Shown: positions 21,867 through 30,526 of the stretch, piece by piece
How positions within the stretch are numbered: the stretch's first letter is position 1
Layout of the letters: each line of letters begins with the position of its first letter
DNA from: Hyphomicrobiales bacterium
Lineage (GTDB): Bacteria > Pseudomonadota > Alphaproteobacteria > Rhizobiales > Rhizobiaceae
DNA: 64,000 nt
Assembly: GCA_900472625.1 (NCBI GenBank)
Contig: UCIT01000029.1
Span: forward strand, 1-64,000
Direction of reading: 5' to 3'
Made by a program: the position numbers and the translations under genes
The notes under the pieces: generated by a model
Told to the model about the DNA's origin: nothing
The model's database searches: none
What the model saw: only the letters and a program-made list of their open reading frames with translations

Positions 21867-24800
21867 ATGATTGACTTGGTAGGCCGGTTCCTCGTCGTGC
21901 TGGGTGGTGTGGTTGTGGTGGCGCTGTTCGTGGCGCTGTTCGCGCCCATGTTCATCGACTGGACCGGTTTCCGTCAGAATTTCGAGGATCAGGCAAGCCG
22001 GATCATCGGCAAGAAGGTGGTCGTGCACGGCGCTGTCGATGCGCGCCTGCTGCCGTTTCCGTCCGTGACGCTGCATGACGTGCGGGTGGGCGAGGAGCAG
22101 GACGGATCGCCGATCGTGCAAGTCGAGCAGTTCTCCATGGATGCGGAACTGGCGCCTTTCCTGTCGGGCGAAGCGCTGATCTTCGACATGCGCGTGGTCA
22201 ATCCGAAGGTGAAGCTGCGGCTGCTGAAGGACGGAACGCTGGACTGGACCCGCGGCAGCCAGCCGGAAATTCCGGCAAAGACCGTCGTTCTCGAGAATGT
22301 TCATGTCAGCGGCGGCGACCTGCAATTCATCGACGACCAATCCGGTCGTTCGCGCCATGTGACGGGCCTCAATGCCGAGATGTCGGCGAAATCGCTGGCC
22401 GGTCCCTGGCGGATCGAGGGTGATGCGGCCCTTGATGGCGAGCATGGCAATTTTCTCATTGCCAGCAATCAGCCTGACGAGCACGGCGTGCTCAGGATGC
22501 GCACGCGGCTTGAGCCGGACAAGCATCCGGTGACGGTCGATCTTGATGGCGAACTGAAGCTGGTCGACAGCAAGCCGAACTACCAGGGCACGATGTCGGC
22601 GCAGATTGAACGCACGCCAAGCAAGCAGGCCAAGGGTAGCGACAAAAGCAATTTGCCGCCGCGCGTGAAGGGCAAGTTCGAGCTTACCAACGAAAGCATC
22701 CGCATTCCCGAATACCGGCTGGAGATCGGCGCCCAGGATGATCCCTATGTGGTCACCGGCGAGGCAACTCTTGATACCGGCGCGAAGCCGCAGTTCCTGC
22801 TTACGGCCGATGGACAGCAGATCGACGTCAGCCGGATCGGCAATCAGGGTTCGAACGGCAAGACGGCGCGCGATCCGAGCCTTTCCGCCAAGCAGCGGCT
22901 GAACGCGCTGATTCAGATCGTGTCGCAAATTCCGGTGCCGCAGGTGCCGGGAAAGGCGAGCGTGCGGCTACCGGCGATCGTTGCCGGCGACACCACCATC
23001 CGCGACGTGCAGCTCGATCTCGAGCCGGCCGGCAGTGGCTGGACGATCGATCACGCCTTCGGCACGCTTCCCGGACGGACGCTGGTGGAAGGCAATGGCC
23101 AGCTGACGCTGCAGGGGCAGCCGTCGTTCAAGGGTGAGGTCACCGTTGCATCGAAGCAGCCGACGGGGCTTGCCTCTTGGCTCTCTGGCGATGTCGATCC
23201 GGCCATCCGGCAGTTGCAGCAGGCCGGTTTCTCGGCCGATGTGAACCTGACGCATGAGCGGCAGACCTTCGACAATCTGGAAATTGCCGTCGGGCCTGCA
23301 ACGCTGAAGGGCCGGCTCGACCGGCAAGTGGTCGCCAACCAGGCGCCGACGCTGGATGTGGCGCTTTCGGGCGATGCACTCGACCTCGATGCGCTGCGGG
23401 CGCTGACGGGGCTGTTTACCGGGCAGGACGCCGGCAACAATGTGCTCGATCACAAGATCAAGGCGCAGCTGAAGGCTGACAAGTTCACCGCTTTCGGCGT
23501 CGAGGCCGGCGATGTCGAGACGAGCTTCACGATCGCCGATGGGGCGCTCGCGGTCGACAAGTTGGCGGTAAAGAATCTCGCGGGCGCTGAACTGACGGCG
23601 ACCGGGCGGGCCGAGGGCTCGCTGCTCGACTACAAGGGATCCGGCGAAATCACCTTCAAGGCGGCCGACCCGGCCTCGTTCTTCGCGATGCTGAAAGCGC
23701 ATCTGCCGGAGCATCCCGTGATGGACCAGCTGGTGCGCAATGCGGCGTGGTACACCAACACGGCATTGCGCGGCGCCGTAACGCTCGGCGGCGATCAGGG
23801 CGACGGGCTGGCGGTGACGTTGGCTGGCGTTGCCAACGGCAGCCGCATGAACCTCGACTACCGCATGTCTGACCTGCTGGCGCTGACCGGCAAGGGCACG
23901 ACCAGCCTTGAGGCGACGCTCGAGAACAACGTGACCTCGGTGCTGTTCGGCCAGGCGGGCCTCGATCCGCTCCCGGTCGATGCCGATGCCAATGGACGTC
24001 TGACGCTGAAGGTGCAGGCGGAGGGGACCGATCCGGCCGACGCGGCGCTGACCTTCGCTACCGATCGCACCTCGTTCACCGCCAGCGGCAAGGTCGATAT
24101 CCGGCCGCAGACCTTCATGAACGGGCAATTGGCGTTGTCGGTCGAAAGCGCCGATCTCGATCCGTATCTCGTGATGAACGGTATCGGCGTGCCGCAGATG
24201 GGCACCGGCCTGCCGTTCAAGCTGACGACCACCGCGACCGTCGACGGCGACAAGGTGGCGTTTGGCAATATCACGGGCCATGCCGCGGACAACGAATTCA
24301 CCGGCGCGATGACGCTCGACCGCAAGGCGGACAGGACAACGGCATCCGGAGAGCTGGCGCTTTCCAAGCTCGATGGCACGTGGCTCGGCGAGGCGGTCTA
24401 TGGGCCGATGACGGATCCGGCGAACGGCAATATCTCGACGGCGGCGCTCGGCATTCCCGTCTTCAAGGATGTGGATGTCAACGTGAAGCTCGCGGCCAAG
24501 CAGTTCTGGCCCGGCTGGTCCAACCCGATCGCCGACTTCACCTCCAACCTTGCCTACAAGGGTGATGAGCTGCAGCTCAACGACATGAAGGGCATCTGGG
24601 ACGGCGGCACGGTCGACGGCAATGTGAAATTCACCAATGCCGAGGGCACCGGCTTCCTGCAGATGAAGCTGGCACTTGCCAATGCCGATCTGGCCGGCGT
24701 GGTCTGGCAGCGCGATGGCGCGCCGGTGGCCAACGGCAAGTTCGGACTGTCGTTGTCGACCGAAGCGTCGGGCAAATCGATGAAGGACATAGCCAGTTCG

Positions 24801-25646
24801 CTGAACGGCTCCGGCGAGCTCCAGCTTGGCGAGACCAGCGTTCGTGGTCTCAATCTCGGCATGCTGGCGCCGCTTCTTTCGGCGACCGATCCGATGCAGG
24901 ATCAGCTGAATGCCGGCAAGGTGCACCCGATCGTCGAGACGCTGCTCAACAATGGCGAAGCCAAGCTGCCGCCAACGGCGATTCCCTTCAATGTCACGGA
25001 TGGCGTTTTGCGGGTGCAGAACGTGGCCATCGCCACGGACCAGGCGAAGCTGACCAGTAATGCAGAGATCGATCTGCCGCAGGAGCGTATCAACGCTTCC
25101 GTCAACATCAGCCTCAACCCGCTCGGCGAGGCGCTGACCGGAGCGGATCCGGCGATCCGGCTGGATTTCTCGGGCGTGCTCGGTTCGCCGGGCCGGGTGA
25201 TGGATGTGACCGACATTACCGGATACCTGTCGCTGCGCGCCTTCGAGCGCGAGCGGCGGCGGGTCGAGAAGCTGCAGTCGAACGTGCTGGAGCAGCAGCG
25301 CCTGCGCCGGGAAGTGTCGCTTGCCAAGTTCAACGACCAGCAGCGCGAAAAGGCCGCGGCCATCGAGGCGCAGCGCAAGGCTGAGGAGGACCGTCTGAGG
25401 ACGCTGGCGGCAGAGCAGGCGGCGCGCGAGAAGGCCGAAGCCGAGGCGAAAGCAAAGGCCGCCGCCGAGGTTGCGGCCAAGGCCCAGGCGGAAGCGGCGG
25501 CGAAGGCGGCAGCCGATGCGAAGGCCAAGGCGGATGCCGATGCCGAAGCCGAGCGGCAGGCGAAGGAACTGCTGGCGACACCGCCGCAGAACTCGCTCAA
25601 TTTCAACACCGACCCGGGTCTGCCCGGTGTGCAGGTGCCGCAATAA
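21867..25646 (+). CDS. AsmA family protein with TolA-like tail
   Basis: Large envelope protein of about 1259 residues. A single N-terminal membrane anchor (residues about 5-28) is followed by the AsmA domain (FIDWTGFRQNFEDQASRIIG, then a DARLLPFPSVTLHDVRVG segment) and a long beta-rich periplasmic body with a second AsmA-type region near residues 900-1110. AsmA-like proteins are thought to bridge the membranes and move lipids. The last 140 residues are a charged, Ala/Lys/Glu-rich helix (EKAEAEAKAKAAAEVAAKAQ repeated) like the TolA stalk, ending in a Pro-rich tip. The ATG is very close to its GGAG, so the start may shift. Confidence 0.88.
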   Translation: MIDLVGRFLVVLGGVVVVALFVALFAPMFIDWTGFRQNFEDQASRIIGKKVVVHGAVDARLLPFPSVTLHDVRVGEEQDGSPIVQVEQFSMDAELAPFLSGEALIFDMRVVNPKVKLRLLKDGTLDWTRGSQPEIPAKTVVLENVHVSGGDLQFIDDQSGRSRHVTGLNAEMSAKSLAGPWRIEGDAALDGEHGNFLIASNQPDEHGVLRMRTRLEPDKHPVTVDLDGELKLVDSKPNYQGTMSAQIERTPSKQAKGSDKSNLPPRVKGKFELTNESIRIPEYRLEIGAQDDPYVVTGEATLDTGAKPQFLLTADGQQIDVSRIGNQGSNGKTARDPSLSAKQRLNALIQIVSQIPVPQVPGKASVRLPAIVAGDTTIRDVQLDLEPAGSGWTIDHAFGTLPGRTLVEGNGQLTLQGQPSFKGEVTVASKQPTGLASWLSGDVDPAIRQLQQAGFSADVNLTHERQTFDNLEIAVGPATLKGRLDRQVVANQAPTLDVALSGDALDLDALRALTGLFTGQDAGNNVLDHKIKAQLKADKFTAFGVEAGDVETSFTIADGALAVDKLAVKNLAGAELTATGRAEGSLLDYKGSGEITFKAADPASFFAMLKAHLPEHPVMDQLVRNAAWYTNTALRGAVTLGGDQGDGLAVTLAGVANGSRMNLDYRMSDLLALTGKGTTSLEATLENNVTSVLFGQAGLDPLPVDADANGRLTLKVQAEGTDPADAALTFATDRTSFTASGKVDIRPQTFMNGQLALSVESADLDPYLVMNGIGVPQMGTGLPFKLTTTATVDGDKVAFGNITGHAADNEFTGAMTLDRKADRTTASGELALSKLDGTWLGEAVYGPMTDPANGNISTAALGIPVFKDVDVNVKLAAKQFWPGWSNPIADFTSNLAYKGDELQLNDMKGIWDGGTVDGNVKFTNAEGTGFLQMKLALANADLAGVVWQRDGAPVANGKFGLSLSTEASGKSMKDIASSLNGSGELQLGETSVRGLNLGMLAPLLSATDPMQDQLNAGKVHPIVETLLNNGEAKLPPTAIPFNVTDGVLRVQNVAIATDQAKLTSNAEIDLPQERINASVNISLNPLGEALTGADPAIRLDFSGVLGSPGRVMDVTDITGYLSLRAFERERRRVEKLQSNVLEQQRLRREVSLAKFNDQQREKAAAIEAQRKAEEDRLRTLAAEQAAREKAEAEAKAKAAAEVAAKAQAEAAAKAAADAKAKADADAEAERQAKELLATPPQNSLNFNTDPGLPGVQVPQ

Positions 25647-25688
25647 GCCACGAGACGTTGTGCGAAGCTCTATCTCGTCGGGGCCTTG

Positions 25689-26201
25689 TCAGCGCTGCAC
25701 GCACTGGGCTTGTTCGATCACTGCGTTGACGAAGGCGGCCTTGGCGGCGGTGTAGCCGTCGCCGTCATACTCGAACTTCTCTGCGAGGTCTCGTTTCAGG
25801 GCCTGATAGTCGGCGGCGGTTTGCGGATTTGCGCGCAGATGGTCCCTGAACAGCATGCGGCGACGATGCGTGTCGTGGCCTTCGGGGCAGAGATAGAGAC
25901 GCTGTCCCGGCGTTTCCGACCGTTTCATGAAGGCGAATATGTCTGCATCATAGCGGTTGCCGCGCGGTTCGTAGCCCGCGGCTTCCATTATCGGGCATGC
26001 GGCGAGAACGTCCTGCGCAGTGGGCAGGACGATGTCGACGTCGATCAGTGGCTTTGCCGCGAGGGCGGGGATGGCGGTGCTGCCGATATGGTGGATGGCG
26101 AGCACGCTATCAGGCAGCAGGTTTCGCACAGTCTCGGCGATCTCCAAGAATCGGAGAGGCCATGCGGGATCGTAGGCGACGATCTCAACCCGTTGGGACA
26201 T
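25689..26201 (-). CDS. GrpB family protein (UPF0157)
   Basis: About 170 residues. The nucleotidyltransferase-like motif HIGSTAIPALAAKPLIDVDIVLP is diagnostic of GrpB, along with VEIVAYDPAWP at the N-terminus. GrpB proteins are fused to CoaE in some bacteria; their own reaction is unproven. The start overlaps the RHH gene's end by 17 bases, so the two are probably co-transcribed. Confidence 0.88.
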   Translation of the reverse strand: MSQRVEIVAYDPAWPLRFLEIAETVRNLLPDSVLAIHHIGSTAIPALAAKPLIDVDIVLPTAQDVLAACPIMEAAGYEPRGNRYDADIFAFMKRSETPGQRLYLCPEGHDTHRRRMLFRDHLRANPQTAADYQALKRDLAEKFEYDGDGYTAAKAAFVNAVIEQAQCVQR

Positions 26202-26463
26202 TGGCTGTGTCCTCGTTTTCTGGCCGTGCAGCGTCGGCCTGTCCGTCGCGGTGGCCTGCCGCTTTCACCCATGCCAGGACATGCAGGCGCAGGGCCGACG
26301 AGAGATTGCTGTCGGCGTCCCTGTTGTCGTCGATTTCGGAGATGAGGGCAGCAAGGGGAATGGCGCGGGCGGCGGCGATCGCCGTCAGTTCGCTCCAGAA
26401 CGCGTCTTCCAGCGTGAAGCTGGTGCGGTGGCCGTGAAGGGTGGTCGAGTGCTTGCGGATCAT
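26185..26463 (-). CDS. ribbon-helix-helix domain protein
   Basis: About 92 residues: MIRKHSTTLHGHRTSFTLEDAFWSELTAIAAARAIPLAALI and onward. This is the RHH_4 type, in which the first strand (RTSFTLEDAFW) would contact DNA as a dimer. Such genes regularly sit beside DUF4169 and sspB in rhizobia. Role unknown, likely a DNA-binding regulator. Confidence 0.83.
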   Translation of the reverse strand: MIRKHSTTLHGHRTSFTLEDAFWSELTAIAAARAIPLAALISEIDDNRDADSNLSSALRLHVLAWVKAAGHRDGQADAARPENEDTANVPTG

Positions 26464-26551
26464 GGCGCCGGTGTCGATCCGTCTTCACAAGATGAGTCTG
26501 GAAACGGCGGCAAGCGGTTGATCGCCGAATCCTTTCGGCTCTCGGCCGGCA

Positions 26552-26743
26552 TCATCTGTCGTCGTTCTTGTCGATGCGGCCTTGATCGTGGGCGCGTTCG
26601 GCCTTGTCGTTCAAGGCTTTCGTCAGATCCTTCTCGACCTTGGTGCGGCCAAAGGAGATACGGTTTTGCTCGGCCTGTCTGTCCTTGTCGGAGCGGGCCT
26701 GCTTCTTCTTGAACTGGCGGAGATTGACGATTTCGGCGCTCAC
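26552..26743 (-). CDS. DUF4169 family small protein
   Basis: A 63-residue highly charged protein, MSAEIVNLRQFKKKQARSDK at the start, with predicted helical Lys/Arg/Asp content throughout. The NLRQFKK opening is typical of DUF4169, found next to sspB in many alphaproteobacteria. No function is known. Confidence 0.8.
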   Translation of the reverse strand: MSAEIVNLRQFKKKQARSDKDRQAEQNRISFGRTKVEKDLTKALNDKAERAHDQGRIDKNDDR

Positions 26744-26785
26744 GGGTGCCCCCGGTGGAAAGGGCCGCCATCGACGGGCCCGACG

Positions 26786-26812
26786 TGAAAAAGGGAAGCA
26801 AATGCTTCCCTT
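26786..26812 (-). terminator. rho-independent terminator after sspB
   Basis: Read on the minus strand: AAGGGAAGCA, short loop, TGCTTCCCTT, then a run of Ts. It lies seven bases beyond the sspB stop codon, so sspB is separated in transcription from the DUF4169 gene. Confidence 0.88.
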
Positions 26813-26818
26813 GGATTG

Positions 26819-27337
26819 TTACTGCTTCTTGCGGAATGCGTCGAGAGAAACGACCGATCCCGGCTTCTTCTCCTCGCCGTCGGCAGGCTTGGCTGCTGCG
26901 TCCTCGGTTTTTTCCGCCTTTTCGGCGGCGACCGGATAGGCGGTGATCTCGGCTTCCGGCAGCTCGTCGCTGTCGGCCAGAGGAACGTCGAACTCAAGCT
27001 CGAAATTGACGGATGGATCGTAGAAGCCGCGGATGGCATTGAACGGGACGAACAGCTTTTCCGGAATGTCGGAGAAGGACAGGCCGATCTCGAAATGCGA
27101 ATCGGTGACCTTCATTTCCCAGAACTGGTGCTGGATGACGATGGTCATTTGCTCGGGATACTTGGACTTCAGGAGCTGCGAGATGCGAACACCCGGGGCG
27201 CCGGTCAGGAAGGTGATGAAAAAGTGATGCTCGCCCGGCAGGCGGCCGGTCGCTGCGACTTCGGACAATACCTTGCGGATGACGCCGCGAAGCGCGTCCT
27301 GTGCCAGAATGTCGTAACGGATATGATCCTGCCCCAT
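26819..27337 (-). CDS. sspB: SspB family ClpXP adaptor protein
   Basis: About 172 residues. The N-terminal 130 residues form the tag-binding fold (GQDHIRYDILAQDALRGVI, GEHHFFITFLTGAPGVRIS, VIQHQFWEMKV), and a flexible acidic linker leads to a short C-terminal ClpX-docking tail (SVVSLDAFRKKQ). The alphaproteobacterial SspB-alpha group delivers ssrA-tagged proteins to the ClpXP protease. The start at 27337 (MGQDH) follows AGGATAAGC; the longer frame to 27376 is less likely. The tmRNA gene that writes the tag lies just upstream on the same strand. Confidence 0.93.
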   Translation of the reverse strand: MGQDHIRYDILAQDALRGVIRKVLSEVAATGRLPGEHHFFITFLTGAPGVRISQLLKSKYPEQMTIVIQHQFWEMKVTDSHFEIGLSFSDIPEKLFVPFNAIRGFYDPSVNFELEFDVPLADSDELPEAEITAYPVAAEKAEKTEDAAAKPADGEEKKPGSVVSLDAFRKKQ

Positions 27338-27439
27338 GCTTATCCTGTCTTTCGTTCGTCCGTACGTCGTGTCCAAGGCTATATGCCATGACCGGGAGGC
27401 TTGGAAAAGCCCGGAGCCGAGTCATGCTTTAGCAAATCA

Positions 27440-27797
27440 TACATGATTTGAGCTTGGGGGAGAAGGTGAAGGCTTCTGTTGCCAGGTGCCTTCGGACCCC
27501 GCCTTAAGGTGCGAACCTTCAGGACTTGATTTGAAGTGTCACACCACCATTAGGCAGCGAGACGAGCTTCCGCATAGTTGTCATTTGCAACTACAATTTT
27601 AGCCCGATAACGGCGGTACAATGCCGAGCAAAAAGACGATCTTTACACCCTTGTCGATCCTGTTTCGCCCCCATCAAAAACCGGCCATTCCAGGGAATGC
27701 CGGCCGGTTTTTGGTGGAGGCGCCGGGTACCGCCCCCGGGTCCAATAGGCTTATTACACCGCTCATTTATCGCCATAGCCAATCCGAAGACTGGCAA
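27440..27797 (-). ncRNA. ssrA: two-piece permuted tmRNA
   Basis: Transfer-messenger RNA that rescues stalled ribosomes. On the minus strand the order is permuted: first the acceptor piece with T-stem CCGGG-N7-CCCGG (27739-27723) and 3' end CGCCTCCACCA (CCA end at 27712); then an intervening hairpin (27711 to about 27673) that is removed; then the coding piece beginning GGGGGCGAAACAGGATCGAC at 27672. GGGGGCG pairs with CGCCTCC and forms the G3-U70 wobble that alanyl-tRNA synthetase needs. The tag reading frame (27588-27550) starts at GCA and encodes ANDNYAEARLAA, then TAA, as in rhizobia. Both outer ends are approximate; the 3' end of the coding piece is near 27440-27490. Confidence 0.96.
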
Positions 27798-27802
27798 GGC
27801 TG

Positions 27803-27831
27803 ATATAGTGTTTTCCTGATCGCATGGGAAG
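27803..27831 (-). promoter_or_regulatory. ssrA promoter
   Basis: On the minus strand, CTTCCC (27831-27826), a 17-base spacer and CTATAT (27808-27803). The alphaproteobacterial housekeeping consensus is CTTGAC-N17-CTATAT, so the -10 is exact and the -35 partial. Transcription would start near 27797, just before the acceptor piece. Confidence 0.7.
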
Positions 27832-27949
27832 GGCCATCGTCATAAAAGCATCGTGGTTGTCCGGAGATTCATCGGGAAAAGCGTGGCGCGCGATTGGTTT
27901 TGCCCGGCAATGGGCTTAAATATGGGAAAAATGGAATCGGCGGCGGGCG

Positions 27950-28744
27950 ATGAAGCAGTATCTCGATCTCTTGAACCATGTGATGGAAAGCGGAACCGAT
28001 CGCGGCGACCGCACCGGAACCGGCACGCGCTCGGTGTTCGGCTATCAGATGCGCTTCGACCTGCAGGAAGGCTTTCCTGTTCTCACCACCAAGAAGCTGC
28101 ACCTGCGCTCGATCATCCACGAGTTGTTGTGGTTTCTGAAGGGCGAGACCAACATCGCCTATCTCAAGGAGAACGGCGTCTCGATCTGGGACGAGTGGGC
28201 CGACGAGAACGGCGACCTCGGACCTGTCTATGGCGCCCAGTGGCGGTCCTGGCCGTCGCCTGATGGCGGGCATATCGACCAGATCGCCAATCTGGTGTCC
28301 GGGCTGATCAAGAACCCGAATTCGCGCCGGCACATCGTTTCGGCCTGGAACCCGGCCGAAGTGGACAACATGGCGCTGCCGCCATGCCACTGCCTGTTCC
28401 AGTTCTATGTCGCCGATGGGAAGCTGTCGTGCCAGCTCTATCAGCGTTCGGCGGACGTGTTTCTGGGCGTTCCCTTCAACATCGCCTCCTACGCGCTACT
28501 GACGATGATGGTCGCGCAGGTGACCGGGCTGAAGCTCGGCGACTTCGTGCACACGCTCGGCGATACGCATATCTATCACAATCATTTCGAGCAGGCGAAG
28601 CTGCAGCTGACGCGCAAGCCGAAGCCGCTGCCATTCATGCGCATCAATCCCGATGTGAAGGATATCTTCGCCTTCACCTTCGAGGATTTCGAGCTGGTCG
28701 GCTATGAGGCCGATGCCAGCATCAAGGCGCCGATCGCCGTCTGA
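27950..28744 (+). CDS. thyA: thymidylate synthase
   Basis: Makes dTMP from dUMP with methylene-tetrahydrofolate. At 264 residues it has the standard length. Catalytic Cys146 lies in LPPCHCLFQFYV; the dUMP-phosphate arginine is in NSRRHIVSAWNP, and DVFLGVPFNIASYALL is the conserved folate-site helix. It is followed after 16 bases by dihydrofolate reductase, which regenerates the cofactor, so the pair forms an operon. Confidence 0.98.
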   Translation: MKQYLDLLNHVMESGTDRGDRTGTGTRSVFGYQMRFDLQEGFPVLTTKKLHLRSIIHELLWFLKGETNIAYLKENGVSIWDEWADENGDLGPVYGAQWRSWPSPDGGHIDQIANLVSGLIKNPNSRRHIVSAWNPAEVDNMALPPCHCLFQFYVADGKLSCQLYQRSADVFLGVPFNIASYALLTMMVAQVTGLKLGDFVHTLGDTHIYHNHFEQAKLQLTRKPKPLPFMRINPDVKDIFAFTFEDFELVGYEADASIKAPIAV

Positions 28745-28760
28745 TCCGGGAAGTCCCGTC

Positions 28761-29273
28761 ATGTCCGATATCCGCAAGACAATCGTGGTGGCCGCCGCAC
28801 GCAACGGCATCATCGGCCGCGACGGCGACATGCCATGGCGGCTGTCGACCGACCTCAAGCGGTTCAAGGCGCTGACATTGGGCAAGCCCGTCATCATGGG
28901 GCGCAAGACCTATGATTCGATCGGCCGGCCGCTGCCCGGGCGGCCGAACGTGGTGATTTCACGGTCGAGCGTGATCGATTACTCCGATGTCGTGACGATG
29001 ACGTCGCTGCCGGAAGCGATTGCGCTGGCGGAGGTTCTGGCGGCGGAGAAGGGCGAGCACGAAATCTGCCTCATCGGCGGCGGGCAGATCTACGCGCAGG
29101 CGATGGATATCGTCGATCGTCTGTGCGTCACCCATGTGGAGACCGAGGTCGAAGGCGATACGTCGTTCCCTGAGATCGATGCGGATGTCTGGGTTGCTGG
29201 CGAGACGATCGAGGTGCCTGCGGGCGAGAAGGACAGCTTTCCCACGCGTTTCGTCGTCTATGACAGGCGTTGA
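28761..29273 (+). CDS. folA: dihydrofolate reductase
   Basis: NADPH-dependent reduction of dihydrofolate to tetrahydrofolate, the partner reaction of thymidylate synthase. About 170 residues, with IIGRDGDMPWRLSTDLKRFK (substrate loop; acidic residue in STDLKRF), KPVIMGRKTYDSIG and CLIGGGQIYAQA for NADPH binding. ATG at 28761 starts MSDIRKTIVVAAARNG. Also called dfrA in some annotations. Confidence 0.96.
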   Translation: MSDIRKTIVVAAARNGIIGRDGDMPWRLSTDLKRFKALTLGKPVIMGRKTYDSIGRPLPGRPNVVISRSSVIDYSDVVTMTSLPEAIALAEVLAAEKGEHEICLIGGGQIYAQAMDIVDRLCVTHVETEVEGDTSFPEIDADVWVAGETIEVPAGEKDSFPTRFVVYDRR

Positions 29274-29326
29274 GCGCTGAAAACCAACTATCTCTCGAAG
29301 AAATATGACCAACTTCCCGATGCCGC

Positions 29327-29355
29327 GTTGAAAGCTGATGCGGCGATACCTATAA
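29327..29355 (+). promoter_or_regulatory. candidate hflKC promoter
   Basis: GTTGAA (29327-29332), 17-base spacer, CTATAA (29350-29355), a good match to CTTGAC-N17-CTATAT, about 70 bases ahead of hflK. Confidence 0.55.
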
Positions 29356-29428
29356 CGGTCTCGAGCGCGAATATCCGCCGCCCCCGTGGGTAAAGCGATC
29401 GCATAATGTAACGAACAACGAGGTTTTG

Positions 29429-30523
29429 ATGCCCTGGAGCAATCAGAATGGCGGCGGCGGCCCTTGGGGCGGCGGCGGCGGTGGAGGAAATAATCAGGGA
29501 CCATGGGGGCAAGGGCCGAACCGTCCGCGCGGCGGTGGTGGTGGCGGCAAAGGCGGACCGCCTGATCTCGAGGAGATCATCCGTCGTGGTCAGGACCGGC
29601 TGCGCGGCGTCGTGCCCGGCGGGTTCAACACGGGCGTGCTCCTGATCGTTGCGGCGATCATCGTGGCGTTCTGGCTGTTCCAGTCTATCTACATGGTGCA
29701 GCCGGACGAACGTGGAGTCGAGCTGCGTTTCGGTAGCCCGAAGCAGGAAGTTTCGATGCCTGGCCTGCATTTCCATCTCTGGCCGATGGAAACCGTCGAG
29801 ATCGTCAAGGTCACGGTGCAGCAGCAGAATATCGGCGCGACGTCGTCTTCGTCGTCGAACGGCCTGATGCTCTCGGGCGACCAGAACATTCTCAACGTAC
29901 AGTTCTCGGTGTTCTTCACCGTGACCGATCCGAAGGCCTATCTCTTCAACGTCGAGAATCCGGCCGAAACGCTGCAGCAGGTCGCCGAAAGCGCCATGCG
30001 CGAAGTCGTCGGTCGTCGTCCCGCGCAGGATGCGTTCCGCGACAATCGTCAGCCGATCGAGACCGAAGTGGCTGCGATCGTGCAGGGCACGATGGACCGC
30101 TACAGGAGCGGCATGTCGATCAACGCGATCACGATCCAGGACGTAGCGCCGCCGCGTGAAGTCGCCGATGCCTTCGAAGAAGTGCAGCGTGCCGACCAGG
30201 ACAAGCAGCGTCTCGTCGAAGAAGCGAACCAGTATGCCAACCAGAAGCTCGGACAGGCCCGCGGCGACGCGGCGCAGATCCGTGAAGCGGCTGCCGCATA
30301 CAAGGATCGCGTCGTCAAGGAAGCGGAAGGTGAGGCGCAGCGCTTCAACTCCGTCAACGACGAATACAGCAAGGCTCCCGAAGTGACCCGCAAGCGACTG
30401 TTCCTGGAAACCATGGAACAGGTGCTGAAGAATTCCAAAAAGGTCATCATCGACGAGAAGCAGGGGGTCGTGCCCTATCTGCCGCTCAACGAAATCGGCA
30501 AGCCGTCGCAGCAGGGAGGTTGA
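29429..30523 (+). CDS. hflK: FtsH protease modulator HflK
   Basis: SPFH/band-7 membrane protein, about 364 residues. With HflC it forms a cage around the FtsH protease in the inner membrane and shapes its substrate choice. The first 45 residues are Gly/Asn/Arg-rich (GGGGPWGGGGGGGNNQGPWG), typical of HflK. One membrane segment lies at about residues 70-90 (VLLIVAAIIVAFWLFQSIYM), then the band-7 domain and a long coiled coil (residues about 245-310). GAGG precedes ATG 29429. hflC follows after three bases. Confidence 0.96.
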   Translation: MPWSNQNGGGGPWGGGGGGGNNQGPWGQGPNRPRGGGGGGKGGPPDLEEIIRRGQDRLRGVVPGGFNTGVLLIVAAIIVAFWLFQSIYMVQPDERGVELRFGSPKQEVSMPGLHFHLWPMETVEIVKVTVQQQNIGATSSSSSNGLMLSGDQNILNVQFSVFFTVTDPKAYLFNVENPAETLQQVAESAMREVVGRRPAQDAFRDNRQPIETEVAAIVQGTMDRYRSGMSINAITIQDVAPPREVADAFEEVQRADQDKQRLVEEANQYANQKLGQARGDAAQIREAAAAYKDRVVKEAEGEAQRFNSVNDEYSKAPEVTRKRLFLETMEQVLKNSKKVIIDEKQGVVPYLPLNEIGKPSQQGG

Positions 30524-30526
30524 TCC

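Noticed and set aside
22968..25643. 891-residue minus-strand frame opposite the AsmA gene
   Set aside because: It is an Arg/His-rich shadow frame; the AsmA protein on the plus strand has clear family motifs.
27591..27803. short open frames over the tmRNA
   Set aside because: They lie inside the structured RNA and have no ribosome binding sites.
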